From Cristatella mucedo (Eukaryota > Bryozoa > Phylactolaemata > Cristatellidae), in assembly GCA_009760855.2 (NCBI GenBank), contig WPIO01000031.1, positions 2,981,001-3,045,000 of the forward strand: 64,000 nt of DNA. The letters run 5' to 3'. Under the pieces are notes generated by a model, which saw nothing but the letters and a program-made list of their open reading frames with translations, searched no databases and had not been told where the DNA came from. The position numbers were made by a program, and so were the translations under genes. Below are positions 1 through 12,400 of this stretch, one piece after another (the first letter of the stretch is position 1; each line of letters opens with the position of its first letter).

Positions 1-830
1 CTTCACCACGTGCTCAAAATTTAGATGTCGTTTTCGACAGCTGCCACAATTTCAGAAGCTTCATTCAGAAGACTGCCTCTACAACTAGCCATCACATCCG
101 ATCCCTATCCAAGATTAGGAGCTGTCTCCCACAGTGGCTTGTAAAAAATTTAACTAGCTTTTTAGTTCTGTCTCGGCTTGATTATTATAATTCCCTTTTG
201 GCTGACTGCCAAAGAAAGCTATTATGCCACTACAGCTGACTATGAATATGGCTGCAAGACTGGTCTTCAAGTCCCAGCGGTTTGAGCACGTGTCACCTCT
301 GCTGAAAGAGCTAGGATGGTTGCCGGTTGAGCAAAGGATACAGAGCAAAGTTCTTACGCTGACCCACAAGGCCCACCACGGCTTAGCTCCTTCGTACCTA
401 GCTGAACTGCTGCATCAGTTTCAGCCTGATGGCGCCCTCAGGTCCTGTGCGGACAATAAATTAGCTGTCCCATTCCTCCGCTTAAAGACAGTTGGCGACA
501 GAAGCTTTAGCTCTGCAGGTCCTAGACTGTGGAACTCGCTTCCACAATTCTTACGCAACGACAACTACTCTCCTACTGCCGACAATGGCACATCTTTTTC
601 AGCGGTCCTGAACTGCTACTTCTATGCTACTCACTACCTCAACTGCTCTCCTGACTCTGCTTTGCTTCCCACTTTCTCTTAGTTGCGTGAGACGAAGTCT
701 GTTGGCTACCGAATGCGTACCGAAAGCCGCTAAGGCTGTAAGTGTGCTATACAAAACTCTCCTGCGTAACACCCACGTGGTCTTTATGACTTTGTGGAGT
801 TACTGACGGAGATACAATACAATACTGGTT
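1..830 (+). mobile_element. LINE family A, 3' part (5' truncated by window edge)
   Basis: This is the 3' portion of a non-LTR retrotransposon. The frame at 224-682 encodes the typical C-terminal region of CR1/L2/Rex1-type LINE polyproteins, including GLAPSYLAELL, then GDRSFSSAGPRLWNSLP, and ends with a stop. The first 220 bases align with bases around 28890-29110, a second copy. The 3' untranslated part ends in a short ATACA-type repeat near 807-827, the expected simple-repeat tail. The upstream segment (1-223) is not open in one frame, so the copy is decayed. The exact clade is not resolved. Confidence 0.85.
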
Positions 831-1367
831 TCTTCGTGGGTCGTTACAGCCATTCTGCCTAGCAGCCAGTGACTGGTGAACTAGTAACTGGCGGGCGAAG
901 CCAAGTCGGTGCGACGAAGCCGGCGCTGCTAAGCTAAGCTGTAAGGCTTTCTCCCTAGAGGCACTAGGGTCTTTAACCGGCGAAGCTGCAGTAAAGTAAC
1001 TGAAGCAGGAATCCCGTTCCTAATGCTTGAATTCCTCGTAGTTCGCCGGATTGTGCCCACGGGTTTTCCCTCGTTGAACATTCTTGTCATTTCGCCTTTA
1101 CTGACTTAGTGAATTTCTCCTACTTCCAGTTGTTGTGAGGTTATACTGATAGAGCTAGCCGTGTGGACTCCCAAACGTTTTTCCAAGTCTAGAAACTCAG
1201 CACTAGTGAACCGTGGCAATTTCCACTCACCAATTCTACTGGCATGCCAAATTTGATAAAAGCATGTCAAAGACTTGCTGTTCCAATGCTGTCTCACGTG
1301 CCAATAGCTTCGAACACTGAATTGATGAGTGGCGAGTGCACCGTGGGAATCCTTCCACACTTTCTAA
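831..1367. other. intergenic, nothing recognised
   Basis: No coding frame of recognisable character. A minus-strand open stretch (1106-1360) has no recognisable domain. The sequence is of mixed composition with no long simple repeats. Confidence 0.5.
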
Positions 1368-1545
1368 ATAAATCAATAAAATCCTAGCTGATTAAACAGC
1401 CTCTTTTAGTATAGCGACAGAAGAGCCTTTACGGCTATCACCATCGCTTGCAGTGGCGATAAAGAATCGCCCACTGCAGGAATCGAACCCACGACCTCGG
1501 GACTGAGGTCGTGAAAGCAACCACCTTATCGCGAATGAAAACGTC
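1368..1545 (-). repeat. tRNA-derived SINE, family S1
   Basis: Read on the minus strand, the segment has a pol III B-box-like sequence (GGGTTCGATTCC at about 1483-1495), then 'TTTATCGCCACTGCAAG' and 'AAAGGCTCTTCTGTCGCTAT', and ends in an AT-rich tail. The same order recurs at 10133-10290, 12238-12400, 13515-13725 and 44350-44425, which defines a dispersed family. The tRNA-like head and repeated body support a SINE; the source tRNA was not identified. Confidence 0.7.
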
Positions 1546-4500
1546 GATGACTCTAGTCTCTAAGACGCATTTCTTAAATACACAGAATTTCGAAAAGTAG
1601 TGGTCTTTAAGGGTTAAGTTGGTTAACTTTATGCAAAGCTGCTAGTGTGGAGCTATTTAGAGCCACGATGGACGCTAGCGATATATCCTAAATTCTTTTC
1701 AATAACTGTGACTGCGTTGGTCTCTACGCAAGTAAGAAAGCATTTATGCCCAGCCTATTCAGCCCGAAAAATCACCAATGAGTGAAGGCTATTTCAGTCA
1801 CACACGGAACTTAGCACTCACTTCAACACTTAATAGAAGAACGATCAAGGAAACCACTTAAGTCTGTGAACTTAAGTACTTACTATACGTCTATACGAGT
1901 ATTCAAATTTTTTTCCGATTTGGCTCATTAAAAAAGCCCAGCTGACTCAAGAAGTTCCTGTATATAGCCTAAAAGAGCCTAGACGGTAAGCTTGCAATTA
2001 TTGCAATTATAACACATTTGTATAGCCCCCTTGGAGAACTGTATCTCTTTATTTGGGCAATAAATGATTGCTCGCAGTAAGACTCAAACCCGTGCTTTGG
2101 GTCGTACATTTAATGACCTACAGTATACCTGTGGTAAGACACAGGTGCAGTCATTGCAGGAGACGAGATCTAGTCAGCTTTTAAACGCAAGCAGGAATGT
2201 GAGTGAACGAAATAGCCTCATTTGAAGCCAAATAACATGAGAAATTTTTGTTAAAACAATGCTCGGTAGATGACGGCTCAAACAACTACAAGCCTTTCTA
2301 TGACTGCTACTTTCAAATATATTGATCACCTCCATTCAACTTGGCACTAAAAACGCTTGGTATTTCTGGACTTATATGCTGAGAATTATTGAATCATATT
2401 TAGAATAGATCGTTGTGCTTCCATGTGAAGATGGTTGGCAGTCAAGCAAAAGATCTCTTACACATGATTTCACGGAAGGCAATGCAGGACTCCCATTTGT
2501 TTTCTACTTTCAAGTTTCGCCGTGGCAGGTCAACTTGAGTCTCAACGTTGGTCTTATAGTTTATGCAGCAACTCAACTCTTCTCACTTACAGGTAGCTTT
2601 CGGCAAGCTATAAGCATGCTGCCTCCAGCTATTTAGCAATTGATGATTATAAATATCTATATTTCGGCAACGTCCAGACATATTTTCATATTGGGAAAGT
2701 AACTTAACGCTAAAGTAGACATATCTGACACTGTAATGGGAACTCAGTTGTCGAACAACTAAAGCCTGCTCAGTAAAATTATAGAACCAGCTGCCATCCG
2801 GGAGAACAACCCAAGTTTTGGGAGTAGTTCAAATAGGGAAGTAAAGCTAAGGCCAAACAAATCTTTCCAGAATCGCCAAACGAGGAAAATGCTTCATCAA
2901 TACGCCGATGATGCACTAATCAATTCTCCATTCATTAGCTGGCGAACCAACCTTGCTCAGTCTCATGCTACTGCAATCAAACTTTGTTCGGAAGTCTGGC
3001 GATTGTCAATCCACAAAGTTCTCTAGTATCCGTCCCTCCTTTTAAATCCCACATATAGTTTCCTATAAAGCGGTGCATTGATCTAAGAATCTTTTGAACG
3101 GTTTGTCCTTCAACTAAATAAATATGGCCCTGTAAAAAGACTGACCTCCGAGAATTCGAGAGACCTCATAGGAACCTTATATTTGATTCGGTGAGGAAGT
3201 GCACGATAACAAATGCAGCTTACAAATTTTGGTTTCACTTCTTTCTGCTTTCTGTAAACCCTGCTCTAAGACTGAACATATCTCGGTCTTCTACAGTATA
3301 CGTCTCGCCACTGCTCGCTGAAGCGCTTCTGATAGGGGGCCGCCGTCCGCTGCAGACGGTGCTCTGCTCCGATAGGTCGCCGCTTCCGCGTCCCACGACA
3401 TCTCGCGCTCCTTGTCGTGCATGCCAGCACGCGAATGCCACGTCATGATAACGTTTACTTCGACAATTGAAGTTAGCTTACATGCAGTGTATTTCGTAGA
3501 AACTTGAGCTGGGAATTTAAAGTTCTGGATTCACTATGTTTACATCTTTGAGAAACGGAAAACCACCAGTAGGCTGCTGTATAGACTTTTCTGAAGAAGA
3601 TTCATTGGTCGATGAAAAACCTTTTCTCCTCCGACTCTTTTGTTTTACTCCATTTTAATAGATCTCTGCTGTAATGCAGAAGAAGATGGACTAGACTGTA
3701 GAGGTCCGGAGTCGAAAAACTGGGCTAGCCTTTAAAATTCAGTCCCGAATTGTTTTTTTGATACAAGAAGTAAAGTCCGAGCCGTATGCAGAAAATAAAA
3801 TAAAGTTCCAAGATCTGACAGCCGTGTTAAGTTTGCCTCTGCGTATTAGCAATCAAAGATAACAAAAATCCACAACTAATACGCCATTAGCTGAGCACGG
3901 CTGAATTTTGAGAGTTATCTTGACTACGAAGCGTTAGCTTGATGACCTAGTCAAATAGCTAGCAATTTTGGAGGTATCAGCTTTGCGTTTTCCAGCAGGG
4001 TTCTTGCACCAGCCTTCCAGATAGACCTGTCATCAATCTGTGCAGCTCACGATACTCTCCTAGCTCTAACACTAAGCAATTTCTCATAACAAGATACCTG
4101 CCTAGCCCAGTCTACTCACAATGTAGCCGGCCGCTGACGTTGAGTTTCCCTTTCCTCAATTTCTTCGTGTACTCCCAATCCAAATTAGCATTACCAGATC
4201 CGAGCATTTCTTAACAAATTCCCTGTAGTCATCTGCTGTTTCCCATGTCCGAAACCACTCTGCAGCTGGCAGTAGCAAATGAGAATAAATGCCTTGAACG
4301 GGGCGGTTCGTTGTTTTAGGCTGCCTGTGTCTAAGTTCTCCGTTGTAAGTGCGGCGATCGGCTCGCCAATATTTGGCTACAACCGTTGCAATAAAAAACA
4401 GACCGTAGCTTTTTCTAAGGCAGCTTCTACTTAAATAGCCTGGATGCTACCTGACCCAGCCTCATCAGAAAGACCCTGATTTGAGTAGAGTTTTGCTCTC

Positions 4501-5186
4501 ATGATTATCTTCAGATACTTTAAGGCAGTAAGTTGCAAGCAGAGGCAAAGTCGCTCGATAAATGGCATCGGAGCCGGTCTTCGGGCACATTCAGTCGACT
4601 AAATCGTTAACCTGCATTTAAAAAAATGTATGAGCTCAATGAGTTTTGTGCCCAAAATACTTAAGCATGGCAATTAGCAGCATTTGAATACTCGAATCAA
4701 GCTTTGATAAGCAACGTGAGAGGCAAGAGTCTTTGTTGGCACTGCAAAGCTACTTCGCAATGAGGTCTTGTTTCTTAGGATGTAATGCAGACGGAAAAGG
4801 GCTTTGTACCTACAAAGTGATGCATATTTATATGGAAGTAATAAGAACATCAAACATACAGAAAATTCGGAAATTAACTCAGAGCTATCCATCAGAATTC
4901 CAAGCAGTATAATTGTTAACTTAGAACCGGTTTCATGCTGCCACCAAGACTAACCTATGAATCCAGACGGCGCTTTTTTACTCATGAGATTTGCTGAAGT
5001 TAGTCTTCGCAAAAAAGTGACTGATATTTAATCTCCCCGGCAGAAAGAGAATGAAACTTAGTATCGTTTTTGACTATTCCATCGCAAGGGTACAATTAAT
5101 TTGATGGGTAATACCATGTTTCTGCGAGTTCATTCGCAGGGTCACTTCCCTGCATCACAATTCTGCTGTACAAGCTGATCTCGCTA
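1546..5186. other. intergenic, no gene recognised
   Basis: About 3.6 kb of AT-rich sequence. A GC-rich patch at about 3300-3445 carries overlapping short open frames on both strands (3191-3448 plus, 3235-3441 minus) that resemble no family I know. A tRNA-like SINE piece lies at 2040-2155 and is listed separately. No other structured element was seen. Confidence 0.45.
2040..2155 (-). repeat. tRNA-like SINE fragment, S1-like
   Basis: On the minus strand it contains a B-box-like 'GGGTTTGAGTCTTAC' and an upstream A-box-like region. It adjoins a degraded copy of the 'gcgcc..gagaa..tctctt..ggcgc' LINE tail at about 2022-2060. It looks like a degraded SINE next to a LINE or SINE tail. Confidence 0.45.
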
Positions 5187-5377
5187 TCAGCCACGATGTT
5201 CTGTTACCAATTTCCAAAACATGTCATAATGAAGCAGTGACTTTGAGTGTCCTATAAAAAGTAGGTCTCTGCGAAGGACGATTTTTTTTAAGAGGTCTTC
5301 TGTAGAAGTAACATAAGTAGTAGCATATAAAGGTGTCAAAGCATGATGAGCGACTCCGGCAAAAACACCAAGAACAC
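5187..5377 (-). CDS. Beta-1,3-galactosyltransferase-like (GT31), exon 2 (3' end)
   Basis: This is the C-terminal exon of the glycosyltransferase whose first exon is at 6099-6975. On the minus strand an AG acceptor (ACGTTGTAG) precedes GTGTTCTTGG. Splicing from the perfect GTAAGT donor at 6098 completes the Gly codon of EDVYITG and continues in frame for 62 residues (VLGVFAGVAHH...) to a TGA at 5187-5189. The end, LLFIGHSKSLLHYDMFWKLV, matches the position and flavour of the GT31 C-terminus, where a His-containing segment is followed by a 'M..LW' helix. The two exons total 355 residues, a usual GT31 length. The acceptor has a weak pyrimidine tract, so this exon is less certain than exon 1. Confidence 0.72.
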
Positions 5378-6098
5378 CTACAACGTAATTTTTACCACCA
5401 GTAAATGCAAGGGCAATCTCGCATACAAATTATTGACGAATCAATGAGACGTCTTGCAGCAACTAACCGTAAGCACTGGAAATATTAAACCGCAGCCTCA
5501 AGAAGGCATTCGGCTGATTTCAACGTAGAGCTCATCGAGAGCTCAGCAATAAGAGCTTCCTCAAAGGTGAACCGAATTATAGTATCATAACTGTCCTAAT
5601 CTTTCATCTGAATTTACACGCAACTCCGAATTTCCTTTACAGGCAATTAAGAGTCGACATATTACATAGATCCACATTAAGATGAGAAAACAAGTACGTA
5701 TTTCACGTACATCAGCTTCCTGCAAGATTCTGCAGGTCACTGCTTGTCCAGCATTACAGACAGACCAATGTTAGTAAGCGAGTTTCAGCTCAGGAAACTG
5801 CAACACGCTCATTTCGACCTAGACAGAGGCAAGAGACTGTCTCAGACTATCTCGCACGCTGCAAAGAGGCAGGCCAACAACAGAACGAAAGTCGCTGGCC
5901 AAGGCAAAAAGGCAAGCGACAGAGACTTTAAGTTTCACAGGCGACACGATACCCCCAACTTCAGCAAACTGGCTCTCAACGCAGAAAAACGGCAGGGTCT
6001 CCTAAGATCCACTGACTACCTTAAAGAGCAGTATGTCGCGCTCCTATTGAAGACTAATGTAAATGACAGCTTGTCAATACGACAAATTTAGTACTTAC
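5378..6098 (-). other. intron of the GT31 gene
   Basis: 721-nt intron with donor CAG|GTAAGTAC (end at 6098) and acceptor TTGTAG (5378-5380). It contains a 115-codon open frame on the opposite strand (5744-6091), lysine- and arginine-rich with no recognisable domain, which I regard as chance. Confidence 0.65.
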
Positions 6099-6975
6099 CT
6101 GTAATGTAGACGTCCTCCATCGTTAGGTACGCCAAATTTCTGGCACCCTGCAGCAGCCTTGGTATGACATTAGGCGGAATTATGTAGCCATATCCCTGAC
6201 AGTAAACCGGGTAGAAATCGCCTTCAAACTCTTTGACGGGCACGTAGTATTTGCTCCTCGGACGCCGTATAGGCTTGGAAGTCTGTGTTGTTTTGCAGAT
6301 AAATTTCTGCAGAATTTCAGGCTTTGAAGTCCTCAGAAACGAAACCAAATTATAGGGATTGACAAGCGTGTCGTCGTCTACCTTGATGACGCCGAGCGCA
6401 TTAGGGCAGTGCGTGGCAATCCAGTAGAGCGCACTAATGCCTTTCCTGGTCAAGTTTCTGTAGGCGTCAACGTAGCTGGTGTCCTGCACAATGTCGCGAT
6501 GCCTGGCAGCTTCTGCCAGCAGTTCAGTTTGGAGCGCCGTGCTCCTCACGGCGCCAATGAAAAACACTGTGCGGATTGTGGTCAGATTGGCTTGCTTGAC
6601 TGAGCCCCAAGTAGCGCGTATTTTATTTCTCTTGTCAATATTGCTCGGGGCTGTGTAAACCCATATGATAATTAGGTTCTGGTTGCTCGCAGCATTACAT
6701 ATCCCTGAGGCATAGCGCTCTGATTTTGAGTAGTCGGCAGCGAACTTCGGTATCTCGGCATCGCTGCTGCTTCCGGCGTCGGCCGACGCTAGCTCTCTTT
6801 CTCTGAGCTCATTCGCCACTTCCGGCGGGTTGAAGGTGGCCGAATCGATCCGTCCAACATTTTGCCCTTCTTCTGTATTTTCGCTAAGTATTGAAATGCC
6901 GAGGTTTAGGAGCTTAATGATTGGCAAAATAGAGAGCGCTAGCAAAAATGCGAAAGTTCGAATCCTTTTTCTCAT
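6099..6975 (-). CDS. Beta-1,3-galactosyltransferase-like (GT31), exon 1
   Basis: Type II Golgi glycosyltransferase, expected to move galactose or N-acetylglucosamine from a UDP-sugar in beta-1,3 linkage onto glycan acceptors in the Golgi lumen. Residues from the ATG at 6975: a short basic N-terminus (MRKRIRTF), one membrane segment at about 7-27, a stem of about 70 residues, then the catalytic domain. Family signatures seen are NKIRATWG, FFIG, a 'DIVQ..SY.DAYRNLTRK' block, the metal/UDP-binding KVDDDT (the family DxD), and the late EDVYITG. The exon ends at a GTAAGT donor inside the Gly codon of that motif, so the apparent stop shortly after is intronic. I chose the ATG at 6973-6975 because the open frame upstream has only a GTG, and an out-of-frame ATG lies just 5'. 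The exact linkage and acceptor cannot be read from sequence. Confidence 0.92.
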
Positions 6976-7899
6976 CTGCAGCACGGAAGTAAACCATAGG
7001 CCTACACGCCTGGATTTTCAGATCTGTAGCGTGCGCGGAATTTCTTCAGATTGCCGGTAAACAATGGAGGGTGCGGCCGGAATGCTCTCTCGGAACCTCT
7101 CCTTCACCCTACAATTAGAGCAACTGGAATTACTTGGTGCGCCCACACATGCTGAAGTCGGTCAAACAATTGGTATGGCTGATATTGTATGCGCATTTAT
7201 TTTTTGCCCGTGTCGCTAAAGTAAGAAAGAGTACTTCGAACAACGTAGAGTCGTTAAATACGTATAGCTCGTTCGCATAAGTAGCACAAATCCCAGCTTC
7301 AAAAAGGAGCGAGCAGTCAACTTATTAACTGAGAGCCTGCCTTTTGCATATTTGGTCGCAAGAGTCGAGAAATATTCTTAAACTAGAAAACGATGCAATT
7401 AGGCTCCCTATCCCGGAGTGTACGGCTGGTATAATTTATTGACACTTATTCGGACTTGCTTTAATCTCAACCTACGTACCAGCATGTCAAAATATCCACA
7501 CTCTTGTTACAGCTGTTTTTGCTGAGATTTGAATGGTACGTGGACGGCAGCAAACTTTCTCACATAGAATGGTGATAAAAATCAATTTGCCAGTTACAGG
7601 ATAACACGATATTAATGAGAAATTGAAAGTACTATGAATAATTACTAATTATAATAATAGTAATAATAATAAACAACTAATTGAAAGTACTAAGAAATAG
7701 TGCAGTACTTTAAAGTAATTACTCTCAAAAAGGAGCTCAGCCAGCATACTTCCTGTAGCATTTGGACACTTTATCAATACCCTGTTTTGGAAGAAAGGTT
7801 TCACCGCATGTCCACTTCAGCAAAACAGCCAAGTCAACCTGCATTCAGCTACCAAACACTGTTGACACTCGAGCCTGCTTAGATTAAAATGTCACAGCT
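6976..7899. other. 5' flank of the GT31 gene
   Basis: Presumed promoter and leader region of the minus-strand GT31 gene. A minus-strand ATG at about 6988 opens a short out-of-frame reading frame (MVYFRAADEKK) that could act as an upstream ORF. An AT-rich stretch of ATAATA-type repeats lies at about 7640-7675. No TATA box or other site is convincing. Confidence 0.4.
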
Positions 7900-8721
7900 G
7901 AGTGACGTGCATAGGTGACATTCATTCTAGACCTTTGCAGCTCATGTCTCGCATGTCCTCCAATCTGTGCAATAAAAAGCTCAAAAGTTGGTGCAACACT
8001 CTGCAGGTGAACCTGCTCGTCATTAACGTCGCAACTGCCAGTTCTCCCAGACCTGTACTGGCTTCCGGTAAAGCAGCATATCAACTTCAGGGTTGTGTCA
8101 CTCATTTATAAGTCACTTTATCTTCTTACTCTACGGCCTACTACCTATCCGAAATATTTCCTAATCAGTTTTCGAATCGTGCAATCTCATGTTCATACTC
8201 AAAGTGTTTAGCAGTGCATATAGCCAACCTCAAATCCTTTAAAGCCCGCCAATTAAGTTAGCATGCTCCCAAAGCGTAGGGACGAACTACCAACTTACGT
8301 CACGACTACGCCTGACTTAAATAATTTTTAAAATAAGCTTGCAATTCGCCCATTCATCTCAGTTTTGCTCCGTCCGAGTAATTTCTCTTTTACGTGCATA
8401 TGGGTAGCGACACTGAGCTCGCTATTCCTAACCAATTGACATAACTTTCTTCCCAGCATAGGCAAAGTGCCTAGAAAGAGATTTACTTTTCTTAGTACAT
8501 ACTCCATTGTCTTAATATTGTTATGATTAGTAGTACTTTTTTTTACCATGAGACATTTATCATTCTTGGACAGATTACTACTTTCAGTAGATGCACAGTG
8601 CTTAAGGTCTGCAGCATTTAGTGCATATACCAGCAAATGTGAAGCGCCTAGAAAGAGACTGAGTTCTCTGAGGGCGCTCTATCAAATGTATTATTGTTAT
8701 TAGTATTATCTCTCAGAATGT
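7900..8721 (+). mobile_element. LINE family B, degraded 3' part
   Basis: It matches the C-terminal coding and 3' region of LINE B at nucleotide level (compare 53800-54500) but has many frame breaks. The end at about 8640-8715 holds the diagnostic tail 'gaagcgcctagaaagag' followed by 'ttctctgagggcgct' and an ATT/ATTGTT repeat tail. A second tail-like piece at about 8455-8500 suggests two overlapping fragments. Confidence 0.7.
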
Positions 8722-9859
8722 TCTGAGGCAATCCAATTATTAGAGTGGAAGGCCTCAATGGTTCCCAAACACAATCTGGAACACAATAGGAAGCTGCTGT
8801 TGTTTTTGGTACCGCTGTGTTGTTTAGTAAGAGTGCCCAGTCTATGAGTGTCCAAGAATGAAGCCTATGTGAGCGCCGATAGCCGGTAGCAAGTTCATTT
8901 CAATGACTCTGAAATGCCAACGTCCTTTTTGTCCTTTTTTTACTTAGAAGATCTTGTGTGCCACTGAAAAAGCTGTAGCTTTAAAAGTTCTTGCTATATG
9001 GGTTTTTACTGCACACAAAAAGCAGTAAATAGCAAAAACCATTAAGTCCAGCTGTATGCTGCTCTGCTAGGCGTTACTCCGACGTAGGCTAATTCATTGA
9101 ATCCCCGTTTGCCATCGCATAGTGATGAAACAGCAGGCCTTTTAAGCACGGATGCACTGTTTTATTTAGTTGTGCTTGGATTTCCTAGTCCTAATAACAA
9201 GCGAATTCCATCACAGATTTAGCCGTGTATGCTTGGAGAGTGTCGTTATATGATGCTGAGTAGTATTGTCCAACAAATCATCTGTCGTGCATAAACCTTG
9301 AGGAACTTAGCATTAATGCCTAAAAGGTCGACCATGAGTTTATTTCCTCGTGAACGTTTTGGGCTCTCCTCTCACCAAAACACAGGAATCAACCAACATC
9401 TAAAACTTGAAACGAGCACAAGTGACTTTAAGATCACCACTGCGGATATTAATCTAAAGCAGCTTAGGATTTGTGGGACCGGACATTTGGCTGGATTGAT
9501 TGCTAATTAATGCCGCTATACAAAAAACGTGGCTAAAATGAAAAACCAAACGCTAAAAAAATTCATAAACCACATATCTAGCAACAATTTTATAAGAACT
9601 AAACGATGCATTTTGCCACTGTTTTTTCTTTCCCCCCTACTTACTAGCTGTATTGCAGTGCTAAAGCACCGGTTCAGCAAAAATGGAGTTCCGCTTAATC
9701 CTTTGGTGGTTACAGATAAACGAATTGTGAATCTGCCTCTATATGACACACTTTCACTGCATCCCGTCCAATGATCCGATTCAGACAGCAAACGGCGTCG
9801 AAAATTCTTTTAGATGCTTCAATTCGTCTGCTATGCCTAGGAAAGAGGACTTTAAAAGG
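8722..9859. other. intergenic, nothing recognised
   Basis: AT-rich sequence with only short open frames (9298-9510, 9529-9774 plus; 9516-9791 minus), none resembling a known domain. The overlapping frames on both strands near 9.5-9.8 kb look like chance. Confidence 0.45.
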
Positions 9860-10132
9860 ATAACAAAGATGCCGACGTTACCATCACCTTAAATGTGCTC
9901 ACGGGTACTTTAAGGACCACGTCGTGGGAAGAACTTCAAGCACTTGTGTCTTCAACTTAAGGTTTGGCACGTCATAGGCCGTACCTGGGTTCTAGCACTG
10001 TCTCCCCGTCAAGCAGTGTATCAACTTCAAGGTGATGTCTCTCACTTTTAGGCGCCTTCATTCTCTTGCTAAGGCGTACATCTTTGAACTACTGCCAATA
10101 AGGCTAAGCATCTTAACTATCTGTTCATCTGA
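9860..10132 (+). mobile_element. LINE family B fragment, 5' of a SINE insertion
   Basis: Degraded LINE B C-terminal region (for example 'cttcaaggtgatgtctctcactttt', compare 54005-54030). The same element resumes after the S1 SINE at 10291, so this is one LINE copy split by a younger SINE. Confidence 0.65.
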
Positions 10133-10290
10133 GACAATCATTTGCTTTTCACGACTTCGGTCCGCGAGGTTGTCGGTTCGATTTCTGCTGTGAGCAATTC
10201 TTTATTGCCGCTGCAAGCGGTGGTGATATCCGAAAAGGCTCTTCTGTCGCTTTAAAAAGGCCTTACAATCAGCTAGTTGTTGGAGACTGT
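10133..10290 (+). repeat. tRNA-derived SINE, family S1, nested in LINE B
   Basis: Plus-strand copy with B-box-like GGTTCGATTTC at about 10175 and the family body 'GCCGCTGCAAGCGGTGGTGAT' shortly after, then AAAGGCTCTTCTGTCGCTTT. LINE B sequence flanks it on both sides. It is the clearest evidence that S1 has transposed after LINE B. Confidence 0.75.
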
Positions 10291-10583
10291 TATTTTAGCT
10301 CCTACGCTCTCAAAACTCCAGAACTCACTACCGACTGATTTTACGACATCCCCTAGCTTGTCGATATTTAAGAAGAAACTAAAATGCTTTGTTCTCGCAG
10401 TATTTACTAAGTCCATATGAATTTATCTGTGTGAACTTATTCATGCTGACACGGTACGTATTCTCATTAACCGATTGACATGCTGCCTTTACAGCATATG
10501 TAAAGTACCTAGAAAAAGAGAGATATGAGTTCTCGTCGAGGAGGGCTATGCACACGTTATCAAAATTATTATTGTGTAGAATT
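10291..10583 (+). mobile_element. LINE family B fragment, 3' of a SINE insertion
   Basis: Continuation of the LINE B copy. It contains the C-terminal coding remnant and 3' UTR, the tail 'gtaaagtacctagaaaaag' at about 10500, and an 'attattatt' end at about 10565. Confidence 0.7.
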
Positions 10584-12237
10584 TTGAATTTGTGATGTAT
10601 TGGTGGAAAAATGAAGGGATCGATACAGAGATTTTCCTGTAACAGCACTAAAGTAATCTGGTGGCCATGCTTAGAGGAGGAGCTCTTGCTGTAGAGACAA
10701 TCTATCCCGGCTTGCTCAGAATTCCCTACATATTAACAACGTCTTTATTGTATCTTTCGTTTACCTATCTGATCGATTCGTCCAAAAAGCTGCTGAGAAG
10801 TCATTCAGTTTATTCAAACTTGTTAGCTGCTCAACAAGGGTCTCTACCAGAATTGTTCGCCAGTTGTTTACAGCTATCACCAGGATGTCGCGGTTGCATG
10901 GATGCAAGTTTTTCGGACACTAGAACGGCCCTGGGGTATTTAGTTTAGTTGCACCTGCTGGAACATCATGTGAAATAGACCTTGCTTAAAGAAATACTCC
11001 TAAAAGTCATCGATATGGCTGTCATTACAGCTTGCAGAGGGAAATCAAAGATTGCCCTCTGGAGGACTCTACACCAATATCTGGCGGGTCGTGAAGTGCT
11101 ACCAACCTATTCCTCGGCTAAGACATCAGATTTCTCTATTGCTTCAGCAACATTTCTGTAGAACCACCTCAATAAATGGGGCCCACTGAACTTGAGATTG
11201 CAAGGTAGGCGAATAGTCAAAAGCAAATGCAAGTATCCATAAGGTCTTTTGCCACTTTTGTTTGCATTCGCAAGGCTAGAGCTGGATCCCTGAGCACGCC
11301 GAGCAAACACAATCGAGCGAGCTTGTCCCTTTGCATTGAGTACACGCTTTGCGTACCTTTGCCTGTGCCATCCAACGATGAATGCGTCTTTGTGTACCTA
11401 GACCATTGATATGCATACTAACGGCATCCTGGGCAGCAAAGCTCGTCTGGCTGGAGCTGAGCACCACCGATCTGACTGTATTGTTAGCCTGCAGCCGTCG
11501 CAACAGCCACGCAGAGCTGGTGCAGCACAATTCCTTACAATGCAACATTAGAAGCTGGAATGGGGCATTGGGCCTTCATTGTCTGCCACCATAGTCTGCT
11601 TTTGCATGCCATCTCGGTGCAGGCTGGAAGAGGAGTGCTGCTCAAGCATCAATCTCAGTCTCAAGGAGGCAGGCTTTCGCTTTTGCCAAAGATCAATAGG
11701 CGCTTGTGGGTGGGTGGACGCTCTTCGTGTGCCTATATGCAGAAGTGACTAGGTCACTTGTGTGTAGGAGGAGGGTAAGGCCTGACCTGACGTCCATATA
11801 TAATGAGGTATTACTGCATAATGAGAGGAGAAAAAACCCTACTATAAGTAAGTCACATTTACAGAAACCATTCTTAAATAGGATGGTGACTATGTTCGAA
11901 AGAATATTGCATCTGTCCATGAGTCGTCCAACACGGATCGTGCCAGTTTGCTATTAGCTTCCGTGAATGCTTCGAAGCACATGCAGAAACATGATAACAT
12001 AGCAGTCACAATTACAAAAAATGGTGCCGAGACCATCGCAGGACGGCTTTGAGATTGCTATTGATATTTTGTTATGGGTATAGCAAGATGCATTCAAGAG
12101 CAGCAACGGAAACCAAATTTTGTGCTCTGGTATTATTTAGGATGTTTTCTAACGGTTTGTCATCGGCATTCAGTGGCCTATTTGCATGTCTGTCCATCAG
12201 CCGTGAATTTGCTACCGTGCAGTGGAAAGTAAAGGTA
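10584..12237. other. intergenic, no gene recognised
   Basis: Several open frames of 60-95 codons on both strands (for example 10661-10948 plus, 11276-11548 minus, 11706-11957 plus). None shows a domain, signal or conserved motif that I can name. They overlap one another on opposite strands, as expected of chance frames in moderate-GC DNA. Confidence 0.4.
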
Positions 12238-12400
12238 AGCTGATCAAACAGCTTCATATAAATGGTGACCAAAGAGCATTAGTGACTATCATCACCGCTT
12301 TCAGCAGGGGACAATAAAAAACAGCCTGCTGCATGACTTGAACCCCACGACATAGGCAGTGAAGAGCGAGCACTTTACCTCTAAAGCCGAGTCCTCGTTT
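12238..12400 (-). repeat. tRNA-derived SINE, family S1 (degraded)
   Basis: On the minus strand it carries a B-box-like 'GTGGGGTTCAAGTCATG' and the S1 body with 'GCTGAAAGCGGTGATGAT'. More diverged than the 10133-10290 copy. Confidence 0.55.

Noticed and set aside
5744-6091. 115-codon plus frame in the GT31 intron
   Set aside because: Basic, no domain, no second exon; antisense to an intron with clear splice sites.
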